From NCBI RefSeq assembly GCF_043290135.1, contig NC_134710.1:250034092-250098091 (forward strand): a stretch of DNA of 64,000 nt, in the 5' to 3' direction. Below are positions 45,785-57,127 of this stretch, in pieces (position 1 is the first letter of the stretch; each line of letters begins with the position of its first letter). Both the position numbers and the translations under genes were made by a program. The notes beneath the pieces were generated by a model. It did no database searches, was not told the DNA's origin, and saw only the letters and a program-made list of their open reading frames with translations. This stretch comes from Rhipicephalus microplus (taxonomy: Eukaryota; Arthropoda; Arachnida; Ixodida; Ixodidae).

Positions 45785-45949
45785 CATCAATAAGTTTGTG
45801 TAGTTGGCAATGCCTTCCTCAGGCAAAAGTGCTGATATTTGTTTAGCAAATGCTTCCAGCACGCTGTCAATGTAGCGACTTGTGATTGATTCAAGAGCGG
45901 CACTTGTGGTTGGTAGAGGGATACTTTTCAAACGGCCTTCAGCATCCAG
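45785..45949 (-). CDS. Exon d of the host helical-protein gene
   Basis: This 165-nt, 55-codon exon is phase 0 at both ends, with a TTTTCATGCAG acceptor and a GTATGT donor. It encodes LDAEGRLKSIPLPTTSAALE at the start, then SRYIDSVLEAFAKQISALL, and ends NYTNLLM. The 'IPLPTTSAALES...A.LEAF' stretch is the clearest copy of a motif that recurs in the exon pair at 18146-18231 and 7226-7325 ('MPLPINTSEL...'). In guanylate-binding proteins a similar 'LP-x-L-x3-H-x2-A-x3-A-x3-F' helical hairpin recurs in the stalk. Recurrence within this protein is seen directly; the GBP comparison is from general knowledge of the family. Confidence 0.85.
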
Positions 45950-48462
45950 CTGCATGAAAATATGTTAGTTTACAAATATTGAAAAAAAAGAAAAAACTTC
46001 AATGCATAATCCTAAACAATCGAGTGCTTTAGCACACCCCGCCCCCCCAAAAAAGTAAGAGAAAAAGAAGAAAAAAAAAACAGAGTAGAGAAATCGAAGC
46101 TCTGAAAACATTTTATGTCATCTAACAGTCAAGTTTTTCATAATTGTATTCTCAAGTTTACACAGCCTAAATGCACTAAGTGCCATGAAAAGCTTCTGGC
46201 TACTATATGGTAAGGGGGTAATTGGGTCGCAAAATGCCAGTGGACAATCAGTGTGGCTGTTATGGTGGCAACAAAAAACTGCTGTCAGCAAAAAGGACTA
46301 TGGTGGTTGATTGGAATTCCAGCGTACAGTGACCAACTTTAAACGGTATAATTGGAAGCTACAGCTAAGGTGCAACCATTAAGGCAGTAGAAAAACATAG
46401 TACATTTAGTAAATTTTCACATTCAATGTTTTGATTACTCTCAGTCATACAGCATCACTTATGGGTATCGGAAATGAATTGGGCATTAAAAAAATCTGCA
46501 GTTGAACCAACTCATAAAGATACCGGTTTTAAAGGGACAGACAAGTGCTCAGAATGGGAATGCATTCCTTTTGCATTAAAAGAACATGTAGCAGAGGAAC
46601 TTTTTTTCTAATTTGTGGAGGAACGAAGAACAAGCATTTGTTCCTGTTTTGGAGGCATGTGTGCTACACTGATGGCAGCCCTTATGCCACTACCAGCTCT
46701 CCCATCGCCCTTGCACTCATACAAGCAAGAATAGGTGACTCAGCGCCACTCGCCACCCTTCAAAACATCAATGAATAGCCCCAACTGGACTGCCTGCCCT
46801 CTCATTTTGCACAGTTATGCCAGCAAATTAAGTTCAGCCAAAGGATTAGGTCCTCTGGGCTAACTGTGTTGGTGGCATGAAATCCTTCCTGGCCCCAACC
46901 AAAACAAAATATGGCTGATTCATCTGCTGATCATTGGAAATTGCCCGACGTTTCCAGCAAAAAGAAAAGGCACTCCTGTAGACTTGGAAGAGAAGAGCAC
47001 TATTGTGAACAGCTAAGATATTAAGACTTTGTGATAAAGCACGAACTATCAACAAACAGGGCTCACTATTCCCCTATTTTGCTTTTTTTTTTTCATGCGA
47101 CCTACTCATAAGAAATTTTGGTTGTAGCAACAAAATTTTTATGGCTCTTGAATATTGTAAAAGTTGGTTTGACTGTATTTCCAGCTAATACAAGTACCGA
47201 GATATCAGCTCACAGAGCGATTCAGGTTAATTAAAACCAGATGTGCGAGTGTTTTTAGGCTTCTCGATGAATGGATGTTTCCTAATTCCCAGATAAGAAA
47301 GGCTAGCAATCTTTTCTTAACATACACATTTCTCAAGTGGGCATTTTCATTAGGAGATGGGCGCATGTACCATGGCATCATGAAAAAAATGGCCATTAGG
47401 AATTATCGCAGGAAGGACACAAAAGCAACAATGAACATGTTAAAGAAAGTTGAAGATGAAAAAGAAATTGCACAAAATACAACAACAGGTTTTTTGAACA
47501 ACAAACACAATCAATAGAACCATAAAGGTGAATTACATGTGTGTGTATCTCTCTCTCCAACACACACACACACGTCCACATGCACATCAGGTGTTTTTTT
47601 TATATTTTGGATAATACAGGTTTTTTATAAATATCCTATGACAGTTAGGATCCTGTCATCACACACGAACTCCACGTCAATGGGAAATACTTTGTCCTAG
47701 TAAAAATGATGCAGTTGTGACTCATTAACAAAAACTCGATAATTAACTTGTTCATTGCCGAGTTGAAGGCAGGTTTTTATCTTACAAGGTCACTGTGCAT
47801 ACAAATTTATGGCTTACCTATTTTTTAGAAATCGCAGAAGTCGCACGTAGTTACAAATATTCATTACCGAATTTTGAGAACAGCACTCAAGTCAACAATC
47901 AAAATGTTCCTTAGTTAGTTTTTGCTAATGCTAAACGTCCATCATTTTAGCTGCGAGAAAATATTTCCGCTTCAACATTGAGTGCATCTTCAAAAACGGG
48001 AGCCTGACTGTCATTGAATTCTTATAAAAAAAAATATGTATTGTCTGAAAAACTGAAAATAAAACACTGTGCCTGCGCAACCGCGTGTGTATATTTGCCT
48101 CTTCTGATGAGTTAATTTTACCTTTTGGCACCTGGGCATTCTTCAGGACCCTTTTAGGGTCCTTTGAATAATTCCAGCGGTCAGTGACTAACTTAATGTT
48201 TAGGACACATATGCACCAGCTCCATCCATATAACAAAAGTAAGTTTATGAGCTATTCGGCTAAATGAAAACAGCTATGTTTCACAACACAAAACAAAGAG
48301 TAGACTGGCTACTCAGAAGCACTGGTTAGATTTTATCTTCAACCTGCTAACTCATCGGCCAACGCTCATGAATTCAAGGAAATTCTGAATGAACTGCTAC
48401 TGATTATCAATGGCAACAGGAAGAAAGCATTGTTTAAAAAAACAGTAAAAATACTTTCTTAC
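45950..48462. other. Intronic stretch, no gene seen
   Basis: A-rich runs near 46040-46080 and a (CA)n tract near 47555-47573. The plus ORF at 46545-46778 and the minus ORF 46846-47055 are unrecognised. No splice-compatible exon was found. Confidence 0.5.
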
Positions 48463-48592
48463 CAGACACTCATTTTGCACACGTGTACAGAAGAGTTTAA
48501 TTCTTTTGGAGTTCATTTCTCTTCGTAAAGCTAAGTCATTGTCCAACTTTTTTGTTAACTGGTGACTAGCAGTGCTCACGGCATCTGGAAGA
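48463..48592 (-). CDS. Exon c of the host helical-protein gene
   Basis: This 130-nt exon has one leading base that completes a glycine codon with the previous exon, followed by 43 codons. The acceptor is TTGTTAAG and the donor is GTAAGA. The encoded segment starts LPDAVSTASHQLTKKLDNDL and ends FCTRVQNECL. It is highly charged and predicted helical. An alternative acceptor eight bases further in (CTTCCAG) would break phase with the upstream exon, so I prefer the first AG. It belongs to the same minus-strand gene as its neighbours at 50.7 and 45.8 kb. Confidence 0.8.
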
Positions 48593-49480
48593 CTTAACAA
48601 AAGGATAAGAAAATGTTATTGTTCAAGAGCACTTCATAATTAAAAGTCAAGTAGCCCATGCAAAATCTAATTTGTTTGAAGGAGTGGCACAAAAACAAAA
48701 TGTAAAGTTGAAACTTTATTTAATCAAGCTAGATTTTTCGTTAAATTGGGACACTTGTAATATCAAAAAAACTTTTTCGTTCCTCACAAATATAAAATTG
48801 TGAAGTAGTGGCATCTGAAAGCTACCATGGCATTTTATTTGCCAGTAACACATGCTTGCATTTTTGGAAAGTCCGTGAGGGCAGCCCAGACATTCTGCCT
48901 TACGTAACGGGGTGATACAGGCAAAGTAGACAGTCATGTGAAGCTACCACAAGCTGTTGTCGTGCAAAGATGGCCAGGGAACAAGAATGCAGCGGCTGTA
49001 TTAACAGGCACAGCAAGAATGTTGTGAGATGATGAATGCCATCTTTTGCAAAAACCATTAAGGGGGGTCACAGCTTGTGGAAACAAAAAAATTGTGAAAA
49101 AACTCACTTTTTTTATCGTGTTTTTTGAAATCTGCAGCTACTAGTGCACTTATGTGAATTTCAAGCCGTTAATATCAGCATTTTGGCCGCAAAGACCCTT
49201 TATACAGCGCGCTCTAGCTGAAATAGCACATTTTCCGCGACAGGCCTCTGCCCTTCCATGTTTGCCAAAGCAGCCATCTTGGTCTCATCTGAAAGAGCCG
49301 CCTTTCGCCTTCAAATTCTCGCGAGGAAGGGCCAGATTCAGCCATTGGCAGCTTAGAACATGCGTGGGATAGAGAGGTATAGGGGTGCCCTCCTATTTGC
49401 TACTTGGCGCACGTGACTTGAACTTGCTTCCCCATTGGTGGAATCTCCTGGCTATCGTGTGCTCCGAGCTTTGAGGCGTG
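48593..49480. other. Intronic stretch; likely 5' part of a DNA element after 49.06 kb
   Basis: Ordinary AT-rich intron to about 49055, then TTAAGGGGGGTCACAGCTTG marks a change to GC-richer sequence that leads into the transposase-like remnant. This could be the left end of that element; no matching right end was identified. Confidence 0.4.
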
Positions 49481-49481
49481 C

Positions 49482-50474
49482 ATGGACACACACCATTTCG
49501 CCTCAGTGTCAGCGACGGAGCTATTCACAATGTCAAATCCTGAGCATAAATTCCACACGTGCTACAAGTTTCGTGCAAAAAAGGTGCAACGGACGCCAGT
49601 TGCAAATTTCACGGAACACTTTGTGATACCGCAAGACCCCCAAGGTGCTACGCTCTCCACATCCGATGAAGTTGTCGATGCTACCACAGAAGGCAGCGGC
49701 CGCATCAGCTGTTGCGGAGCCTGTGCAAAGTCCGTCAGCCACCCACCCTTCGAGCAGCGATCACGTGCGTCAAAATACCATCTATCGGCAACAATCTGAC
49801 TTAGAAAAGGCGCAAGCGTAAGCCGAAGAAAAGTTATCGCAGTAGTCGTTCGCTGCAGCAACGGAGAGGAAACGCGCATTCATGATGACAATACCAACGA
49901 GGCAGCTCGTCCACTTGATGGAACCATGTTCACAATTGTAGATTTAGACACAGTGAACAGTGTTTTGTTGGCATTCGCAAAGTGCAAGACATGCAACAGG
50001 GAACTTCAAATTGTCCAAGACGACCGGGAATTCGGACTCGCCGTGTAGTTGCGTTTTGTGTGTTCCACCTGTGGGAAGACCGTATCGTTGTGGAGCTCGC
50101 CGCGCGTTCATAGTGATGAACATATGAACCTTTTTGCTGTAAACGTTTTGGCTTTGGTGACGCGTGCCATGCAGGCAATGAGGAACAGACAGACTGTGCT
50201 GAATGATGTGTTCTCATTGATGGGCATCAGCCGTCGGGGTCTACACACGAAAACGTGGCAATGCTACATGAAGACGAAATTGGCAGCCACAGCCGATCGC
50301 AATGCACATTATTTAACGAGCGACTGCATGCGGTCGGTTCACGTACTTTATGACGAACTCGATATGGGCCAAACCGGGAGCGTGACAGCTTCATTAAAAG
50401 TTCATAAAAACATTGAACATCATGGGCACTTGCTGGGGAAAAGAAATTTCACTGTTACATTGGGAATTTTATAA
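49482..50474 (+). pseudogene. Mutator-like (MULE) transposase N-terminal remnant, tentative
   Basis: The first open part (49482-49799) starts MSNPEHKFHTCYKFRAKKVQ from the internal Met. After a frame change the segment from 49882 gives TVNSVLLAFAKCKTCNRELQ, an in-frame TAG at 50046, then LRFVCSTCGKTVSLWSS, VLALVTRAMQAMRNRQTVLN and FSLMGISRRGLHTKTWQCYM. The CxxC pair, second CxxCG pair, and following helix resemble a zinc-binding N-terminal domain of Mutator-like transposases that I associate with arachnid genomes. The catalytic DDE part is not present. Family call is inference from pattern memory. Confidence 0.45.
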
Positions 50475-50494
50475 AGAAAGGTTTTATTTTTTTA

Positions 50495-50562
50495 TTTTTA
50501 AGTATATCATATCAGTTAAAACTTTGTGTACAAAGTTTTAACTGATATGATATACTTAAAAA
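50495..50562. repeat. Perfect 32-bp inverted repeat (cruciform-forming)
   Basis: Arms 50495-50526 and 50531-50562 are perfectly complementary with a 4-base loop TGTA; the arm contains AGTATATCATATCAGTTAAA. It lies just 3' of the transposase-like remnant. Confidence 0.95.
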
Positions 50563-50686
50563 ACAAAAACTATAACTTGCTTCAAAAATTCTAAAGGCAA
50601 AAGAGTAACAGCAGCTTACAAAGAAAGGCCAAAAATAAAGCCACAACAGTACATATGAGTAACTGAAGTAAAAAATAAATTTTTAC

Positions 50687-50745
50687 CCATGTAGTAACTG
50701 TCGAAGTAGCGTGAATGTCATATTTTTTGCTTCTGTATGCTGGGC
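50687..50745 (-). CDS. Exon b of the host helical-protein gene
   Basis: This 59-nt exon starts in phase 0 after a CTTTTAG acceptor and ends two bases into a glycine codon (GG) before GTAAAA. It encodes AQHTEAKNMTFTLLRQLLH. Joined to the exon at 56990-57127 it gives 'DDLLM-AQHTEAKN', a continuous helix. A second frame is also open across this short exon, so the choice rests on phase. Only the phase-0 frame connects both to the upstream exon (ends phase 0) and to the downstream exon, which supplies the single base completing the glycine codon. It is too short to find by ORF length. Confidence 0.7.
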
Positions 50746-53184
50746 CTAAAAGCACAAGGAAGAAAAAACATTAAAAATGGTCAAAGTCCCAGCAAAAAGA
50801 AAATGGGGAGAGAAGGAAAGAAACACAAGTAGCAAAAACGAAGTGTATAAAACATTCTGCAAATAGACAGCTTTATTCACCATGACCAAATGAATTTTCG
50901 GTATCAGCAGCCCAAGCAGTAGCAGAAGCTTACAATCAAACAATAAAAACAGCAAGCTTTTTTTTTTCTTCTCCAGTTATAATCCAGCCCGGCACAACTG
51001 TTACAGTTCTTTAAGGTTTCATAACTTGACAGTCAAATAGCTCTTGCATAGCCTACTATTGCTGTCTAAAGATTGTAGACATAATACATCAAAAACACAT
51101 TAAGTCTCTCTTTCTTTTTTTTTTTTTTTTGTCTCCATTAGTCAAACTGTTAGCCAAGCTGATACATGTACCATTAGTGATATATACATAGAAGAAGAGC
51201 ACTTCAACTAGAGCTTTTTATCTTTGTCATGTGTAGGTGTTATGACCTACACATGCAACACAAACATGCATACATAAACCCAACCGTGCAGTATACCACT
51301 TATGAATAGCCTATTCTCTTTCCAAATCGTGCTTTTAATTGTCAACTCCCCCCCCCCCCCCCCCCCGGCTAAACAGTCAGGGCTACACTATGTCTTCTGC
51401 AATCATTTGTTGGCATGTAGAAGACTACAACTCTTCTAGTCTGGTTTATCTTTGAACCATCAGGCACTGCCAAAAACCCCACAACTCTAGAGCCAGTTAA
51501 AGCCTTCGAGTTGCTCCAGGCCACTCACATTCTTTCCTTAGGTAACTTGATAACTTGAAAAACGCGAAGAATTTTGCAGGGCAAACAAACCCTTCGACAG
51601 CAACCGTTGGCAAACATAAATACAGGAATTGTAGTTGTAGTCTTCTGCCATAAACTGATGACCGCAAATATGCAGATCATGGCAATGCTCATTGTACCGA
51701 TGCACGATGCTTTGCCCAGGCACACAAGACTGCAGTTTGACATGTTGCCGATCTCAAGGTTTTACAATGCAGAAAGCAGCAAGGGTAAATCACTGTGCTT
51801 GTGAAAGGAAAGCTCTAGATCAACACTGGCTCTCTGATAGAAGTTCCCAAATGTAGAGATAAATTGTGATTATGCCTTTCAGGTGTGAATTATGATGGAC
51901 TCTCTGTAAATGTATCAAATTACACAACTTTATTGCAAGGTGCTTGATGTTCTATTGCAAGAAAGAGAAGGATATACTTGTATGCCCACTTGCACCTTTT
52001 TCCATAATTAACCTTATTTGTGAGTAATTAAACATCAATTTATTCGGAAGTCAGTGATGAAAGCATAAACATGGAGGTAAGTCGGCTGGAAAGTGAGAAA
52101 TATGTGGCAATGGAAGCTGATGAGCACCTGTCTCACGATCACCGAGTACAGAATAGCCTGATCAAAATTCAAGCTGAGGAATACATAATGAGAACACTTT
52201 TTAATGACAGCAAGATGCACTGATGTAGGATGGCCATAAGTACAAACACAGGCAATGGACATCCCTAGAATGGCAAGAGTTCCATTGTAAGGCATTTCAT
52301 ACCCAGCAGCTCCACCAAATGAGATGTTATAGTGTTCAGATTACCAAAAGAAATATGAACACTGCAGCTTGAACAATGCAGGTTTTTTTTTTCATCGTAT
52401 CAGATAATGCATTCATTTCTTTGGTTACTTATTGAGAATGATTCACTGTAGGTATACTGTAACATAGTTAAAAAAGCTGACGTCTTTCTGGCGCACTTTT
52501 CACTGATGCTTCAAACTCTGCATCCTGCTGTAATGTGTATTTTGACTGTCTACTGAATTAATCTTTTTTTTTTAAATCTAACCCCAACTGATGAAGAAAT
52601 CATCCTTATTAGGACTCTTCAAGCTCGTCTCAAGTGCAACTATTTTGGTACTTTGTGTGGCAAAACAAAACAAACTTCAAGTAAGTGCTGGCTTGAATGA
52701 TATTATCTTTTACATTATAAAATGATTGCACATCATATAGCCAACATTTTCTTTGTTATCACTAAGCTAACACCACTTAAAAAAAGTGTTTTTCAATGTA
52801 AACTCAGTTAATAAAAAGTTATTTTGAAAGTTTAGAGAATAACAGGCACAATTCTATTTTTTTCTTTAATAATGTAAAATAAAATCTTCATAACAAGCAT
52901 TTAAGTAAATATTTCAGTTATTTTAGTATTCTTTGCCCCAATAAGTTTAGCTGATAGCTTTCACCTTATCAATTTAGGCTATTGAACCAATCTATCACTG
53001 ATAGCTTAAACAGATGAAGGTAAATTTGATAGTTTAAATAACAAATATTTTCATGAACATAAAACCACTACAATAAGTGGTACCTGACCATGACCATTAT
53101 AAGTCATCAGCTGCTTAAAAAACAGAAAACAAGTCAGAACAACAATGCATAGAGGTGTACCATAGAGGACCATATTAGGGCCAC

Positions 53185-53188
<4 letters not shown>
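50746..53188. other. Intronic stretch with simple tracts
   Basis: Poly-T near 51116-51130, poly-C run at about 51348-51366, and a CATGTGTAGGT / ACCTACACATG hairpin near 51228-51255. A pair of ORFs near 51525-51804 on opposite strands are not recognisable. No exon fits the host gene. Confidence 0.5.

Positions 53189-53262
<74 letters not shown>
53189..53262. repeat. (AT)n microsatellite
   Basis: Long uninterrupted AT dinucleotide tract; the tyrosine/isoleucine ORF over it is an artefact. Confidence 0.95.
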
Positions 53263-53263
<1 letters not shown>

Positions 53264-53773
53264 TAGCCAGAAGCTTACTTTGAAGTTATTGCCAGTGAAG
53301 GGTAAAAATGTATTCAGTGCACTAAATGTCCGCATGGCATGACTGGCCAGGTTACTGTGAGAACAGTTCAACACCATTATAGCAGGCAGTGGTGCAACCG
53401 ACAATTGGGTATAAGTTAAACCCCTTTATAAAAGACATGCTCTGGGCAGCAATTCCTGTCTTCTATACAAGATATATTTTATAAGCAGGGTACCTCGTAT
53501 GGATCGTTTTATCTACCCGTATTTTACTGTAGGCACACAGGTGTCTCTTATACCCATCTGTCTCTTATATCAGTGTCTCTTATAAATAAAGGGGTTTGGC
53601 TGCATTAGACACAATTCACCCCCATAGTTGGCCACCTTATCTCTACTATTAAATAATCTCTTCTGTAACAGACACTGGATGTAGAATACAATCAGAAAAG
53701 GTAAGTTATTCTTCAAGTTTGGTCAACAATCTTCGCTTAGTTAGAAAGTCATGCAGTATGCAAGAAACACGGC
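53263..53773. other. Intronic stretch, no gene seen
   Basis: Contains short TCTCTTATA repeats around 53545-53590. No coding signal until the RT remnant that follows. Confidence 0.5.
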
Positions 53774-55060
53774 TTGTGCTGCCATCAACACAGCTATGCT
53801 GCAAATAAGGCCAGCCAGGTGTCTATCGAAAATTGCATGCCACTATTTTTCGTTGCAAACTCTAATATTCTCCTATTTGTGGACGACTGTGTTGTTTTTA
53901 GGCAGATAACCAGATCTAATGATTTTCTCTTACTTCAGTTGAATTTTGGCACAATCACAAATTGGTGTAATGAGTGGTTAATGCAACTAAATTGATTGAT
54001 TGGTTGATTGATATGTGGGGTTTAACGTCACAAAACCACCATATGATTATGAGAGACACCACAGTGGAGGGCTCAGGAAATTTCGACCAACTGGGGATCT
54101 TTAATGTGCACCCAAATCTGAGCACACGGGCCTACAACATTTCCGCCTCCATCGAAAATGCAACCGCCGCAGCCAGGATTCGATCCCGCGACCTGCGGGT
54201 CAGCAGCCGAGTACCTTAGGCACTAGACCACCGCGGCGGGGCCAATGCAACTAAATATTTATTAAGTCATGCATGTTTTCACAAAATGTTCCTGCCCACC
54301 ACCATACCACATTCATAACAATCATTTAGAATCAGGAACTTCATATACATGTAAATACGTCAGTGTTTGCATTACTCTAAACCTAAACTAGCCTATTAAT
54401 ATTGAGCACTCAATTAGCAAAGATAAATGCATGTTAGGCTATCTTTAACAAAATTTGTATCACGTTCCAACCTCCTTGAAAGCCTTGCTTCATAAAATAC
54501 TAACCCGGTCGAAATTGGTGGATACTACACGAATGTGAGCCCCTAGCTATATCAACCTAATTACTGCTCTAGAGATGGTTGAGAAAAACTCTGCACATTT
54601 TATTCCTGCTAATTAGCCACACCACCAGTACAACTTGTACGAAATCTGACCTTCCCCCCCCATCATTATCATTGCACAGAAAAGTGTCATGCATTGCCTT
54701 GTTCCATAAAATGTATCACGATCCTTCACTATGCAATCATCTCATTACTCAGCCATCTTATGTATCCCATTAAACTGACTGTCGTCACAAAGTCAAATTT
54801 GCTTCATGTAGTGCTGTGTACTTTCTTTCCTCAATCATTTCTACCAAAAAGCTCTCACGATGGAAATGGCTTTCCCACAGACGTTGTAAACATTAGGAAT
54901 TATGAACATTTCCGTAAATTTGTAGGTAAAATTGTATACTCAGGCTCTAACTTACTGTACGTTTCATTTTGCTTGCATATTTTGTTTTTTTCCTATTTTT
55001 TGTATGTATATGTTTTTACAACTCCCCCTCTGTAATGCCTCTGGCTCTGAGGGGTATAAT
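53774..55060 (+). pseudogene. Second LINE (jockey/CR1-like RT fragment), split by a Ruka-type SINE
   Basis: Upstream of the SINE the frame gives SNILLFVDDCVVFRQITRSN, then LLQLNFGTITNWCNEWLMQL: the RT active-site loop (FVDD in place of FADD/YADD) and the following thumb region. After the SINE the reading decays, but the typical 3' end is recognisable near 54800-54960 (SFLPKSSHDGNGFPTDVVNI, then RNYEHFRKFV). No endonuclease is present; it is a 5'-truncated copy. A polyadenylation-like AATAAAATGAAG end lies near 55060. Confidence 0.75.
53993..54243 (-). mobile_element. Ruka-type SINE with 13-bp target duplication
   Basis: Full-length minus-orientation copy: GCCGCGGTGGTCTAGTGCCT head, B box GGATCGAATCC, GGTTTTGTGACGTTAAACCC core and an ATCA tail. 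AATGCAACTAAAT is repeated exactly at 53980-53992 and 54244-54256. It inserted into the LINE RT fragment between codons for ...WLMQL and the rest. Confidence 0.95.
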
Positions 55061-56989
55061 AAAATGAAGTGATAGCTTATTTATTATAAAAAGCTAATTG
55101 TTGTACAATACTTAACAGTTGACCGTGCAGATGCTAATGCTATTAGATTCGAAAGTGTTTCAAGCTTAAGGAACCAACCCCAACACCATGTCTACTGTAG
55201 TGTATTTGTGAGAATAAATAAGGCTTACTCAGCTTGAACTGCATGCAGGTCCAAAGTTACTACAGCAGTGAGTCTTGTGAGCTGCTGATGTAATGTTTTC
55301 GTGATGTGAAGATGTGCCCATGTGACTATTTAAAATACTAAATGTAATTCGAACGGACCCAAGGGGTGGTGAGGTTGGGTTCGTTATGCCAGCTATTCTG
55401 TTCATTCATGAAAAACAGTCAAATGTCTTGAAAAATGCCTTCAGTTCAGTATCATTTCCAAAGCCACAGCAGGTATTTCAGTGCTTTACATTGCTGTGAT
55501 GCAGCAGAGCTGCCTAAGGTGTATCCATCTTTACAGAGTCTAAAAAAAAAAAATCTTTCCACGTAAGCCATCCATTTGTTAAAAGATGTACACTGTCGTC
55601 ATTTATGAAACAGAACGCGCAAGTGCACGGTTTGTGCTCTGTGGCGGTTGCCTGCAACTTATCCAACAGGCAGCTTAAGAAAGCACGCCCGTTTTTTGGG
55701 TCATCTAGTGGCAAACAAAACAACTAGTCATGGCTGGTGGACGAGTGCTGTTAGATTACGCTGCCTTTGTGCTCATGCAACGGCTGCTGCCTGCAGCTCG
55801 CGCTTTCTTGGCACACCACGCTCGATTTGTTGGCAGCAGACAATGCGCTGCAGGCATCGCCTCTAGCACGAGTGTATAGGCAGCGCAAGATTGCCTCTCC
55901 AGTCACAAAAGACAAAGGGCTGCCTCTCCGCTCACGGAGGCAGCCCTTCAAATTTCATGGCCAATCCTATTGCACAAGTAATTTTTTTGTATATGCAATT
56001 AAATACATACAAAAATAAAAATAAAGTGTGAACGTGGAAACATTAGCATCAAGAAAACAAGCGTCCACATATGTGGACACAGAGAAATGGAGCTGCACTG
56101 GGTCCATTACCCTTCTTTATCGTACATGAGACATTTGCTTACGAACGGCTCTGTAATCATTATCGTCATCACTGCCATAATCAATGTCCTCATCATCAGT
56201 TTGCGTTCATTAATAATATCAGCATCAGAAGCATCATGCATGTTTATGTGGTTCCTAACTAACAACTCTGATTCAACACTTTTATCGTTATCCTTATCGT
56301 TTATTGTGAATATCATCAATGCCTTAATACCCATGTTCAACACTTTCATCACCATCATTATCATCAATAAAGACCCATTTTCTCGGCCCCAGCTCTATGT
56401 AAATAAGCTCATCATAATCTTTATCATAGCTTATCATCATTCCCCAATGCATTCATCGTTCCATTCAAACTGAATGCTTGTTGAAGAGTCCTTTGTTTTT
56501 TAATGGCTCCTATTTAACGTGCTAATTATTAGTGCTTTTCAAATTGGAACACTCGCTTCTCTTAGTCCGCTAAATATATATGGAATTTATGTCATGATCA
56601 CTTAATACACATCTCAAACAAAGAAAGTACATTAAAAATAACTTTTAAAAGGTGCATTTAGCTACATTACAGATAAGGTTTTATGCAGAGCCACTTGGCA
56701 ATGTAGTGGTTCCCACTACTATGCAGTGTTCTGTCACCTTCTTAAACCTGGTGAGAACCTGGTGAGATGAGGCCTGGTGAGATGAGGCCTGGTGAGAAGC
56801 ATTGTCAGAATTCCATTACTATGTAACATGTATTTTAGTCAGCACAAAACACAATGCCCCTCCCCCTCTTCCTCCCAAAAAAGCCAATAGCAGGCTAACT
56901 GTTTTTGTAACAGCCACGAGGCTTTAGTATCTTAGCAAGAAGGTATGTTCTTCATGAAAAGTGATTAATTGTTCATACTTTGTACATAC
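55061..56989. other. Intronic stretch with a bulged hairpin and a 15-bp minisatellite
   Basis: A stem AAGGGCTGCCT(CT)CCG pairs with CGGAGGCAGCCCTT at 55915-55948, in a GC-richer block (55560-55990). At about 56749-56796 the unit CCTGGTGAGATGAGG repeats about three times. ORFs at 56087-56473 come from low-complexity ATCATC sequence. No gene. Confidence 0.5.
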
Positions 56990-57127
56990 CATCAAGAGGT
57001 CATCATGAATGGGACCATTGTCATGTTTTTCAAGTAGAGAATTCATGTCACTAATATAAATCTGGAAACAATCATCTTCTGCAGAGTGCATGAGGCGGTC
57101 AACAAAGGCACTCCACCGACTCGGGAC
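56990..57127 (-). CDS. Exon a of a multi-exon host gene (GBP/atlastin-like helical protein, partial)
   Basis: This is the most upstream exon I can place for the minus-strand host gene. It is 138 nt (46 codons, phase 0 at both ends). The acceptor is a long T-tract ending TTTCAG and the donor is GTATGT. It begins VPSRWSAFVDRLM, contains YISDMNSLLEKHD and ends PIHDDLLM. The pattern 'Y..xM.......P...L...H..A' that continues into the next exon resembles the helical domain of guanylate-binding proteins and related large GTPases, which remodel membranes or coat pathogens. Upstream exons should encode the GTP-binding domain, but no P-loop exon was found between here and the window edge. The gene structure is read from the sequence and is strong; the family assignment is inference from helix pattern only. 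Another all-helical protein family remains possible. Confidence 0.8.

Noticed and set aside
53051..53404. Minus 117-codon ORF with Ile-Tyr repeats
   Set aside because: Same artefact over the (AT)n tract at 53189-53262.
55915..55948. Terminator-like hairpin
   Set aside because: A GC-rich stem is present, but this is a eukaryotic intron with no T-run or transcription unit next to it.
56087..56473. Plus 128-codon ORF rich in Ile/Ser
   Set aside because: Comes from low-complexity ATCATC sequence; open in several frames on both strands.
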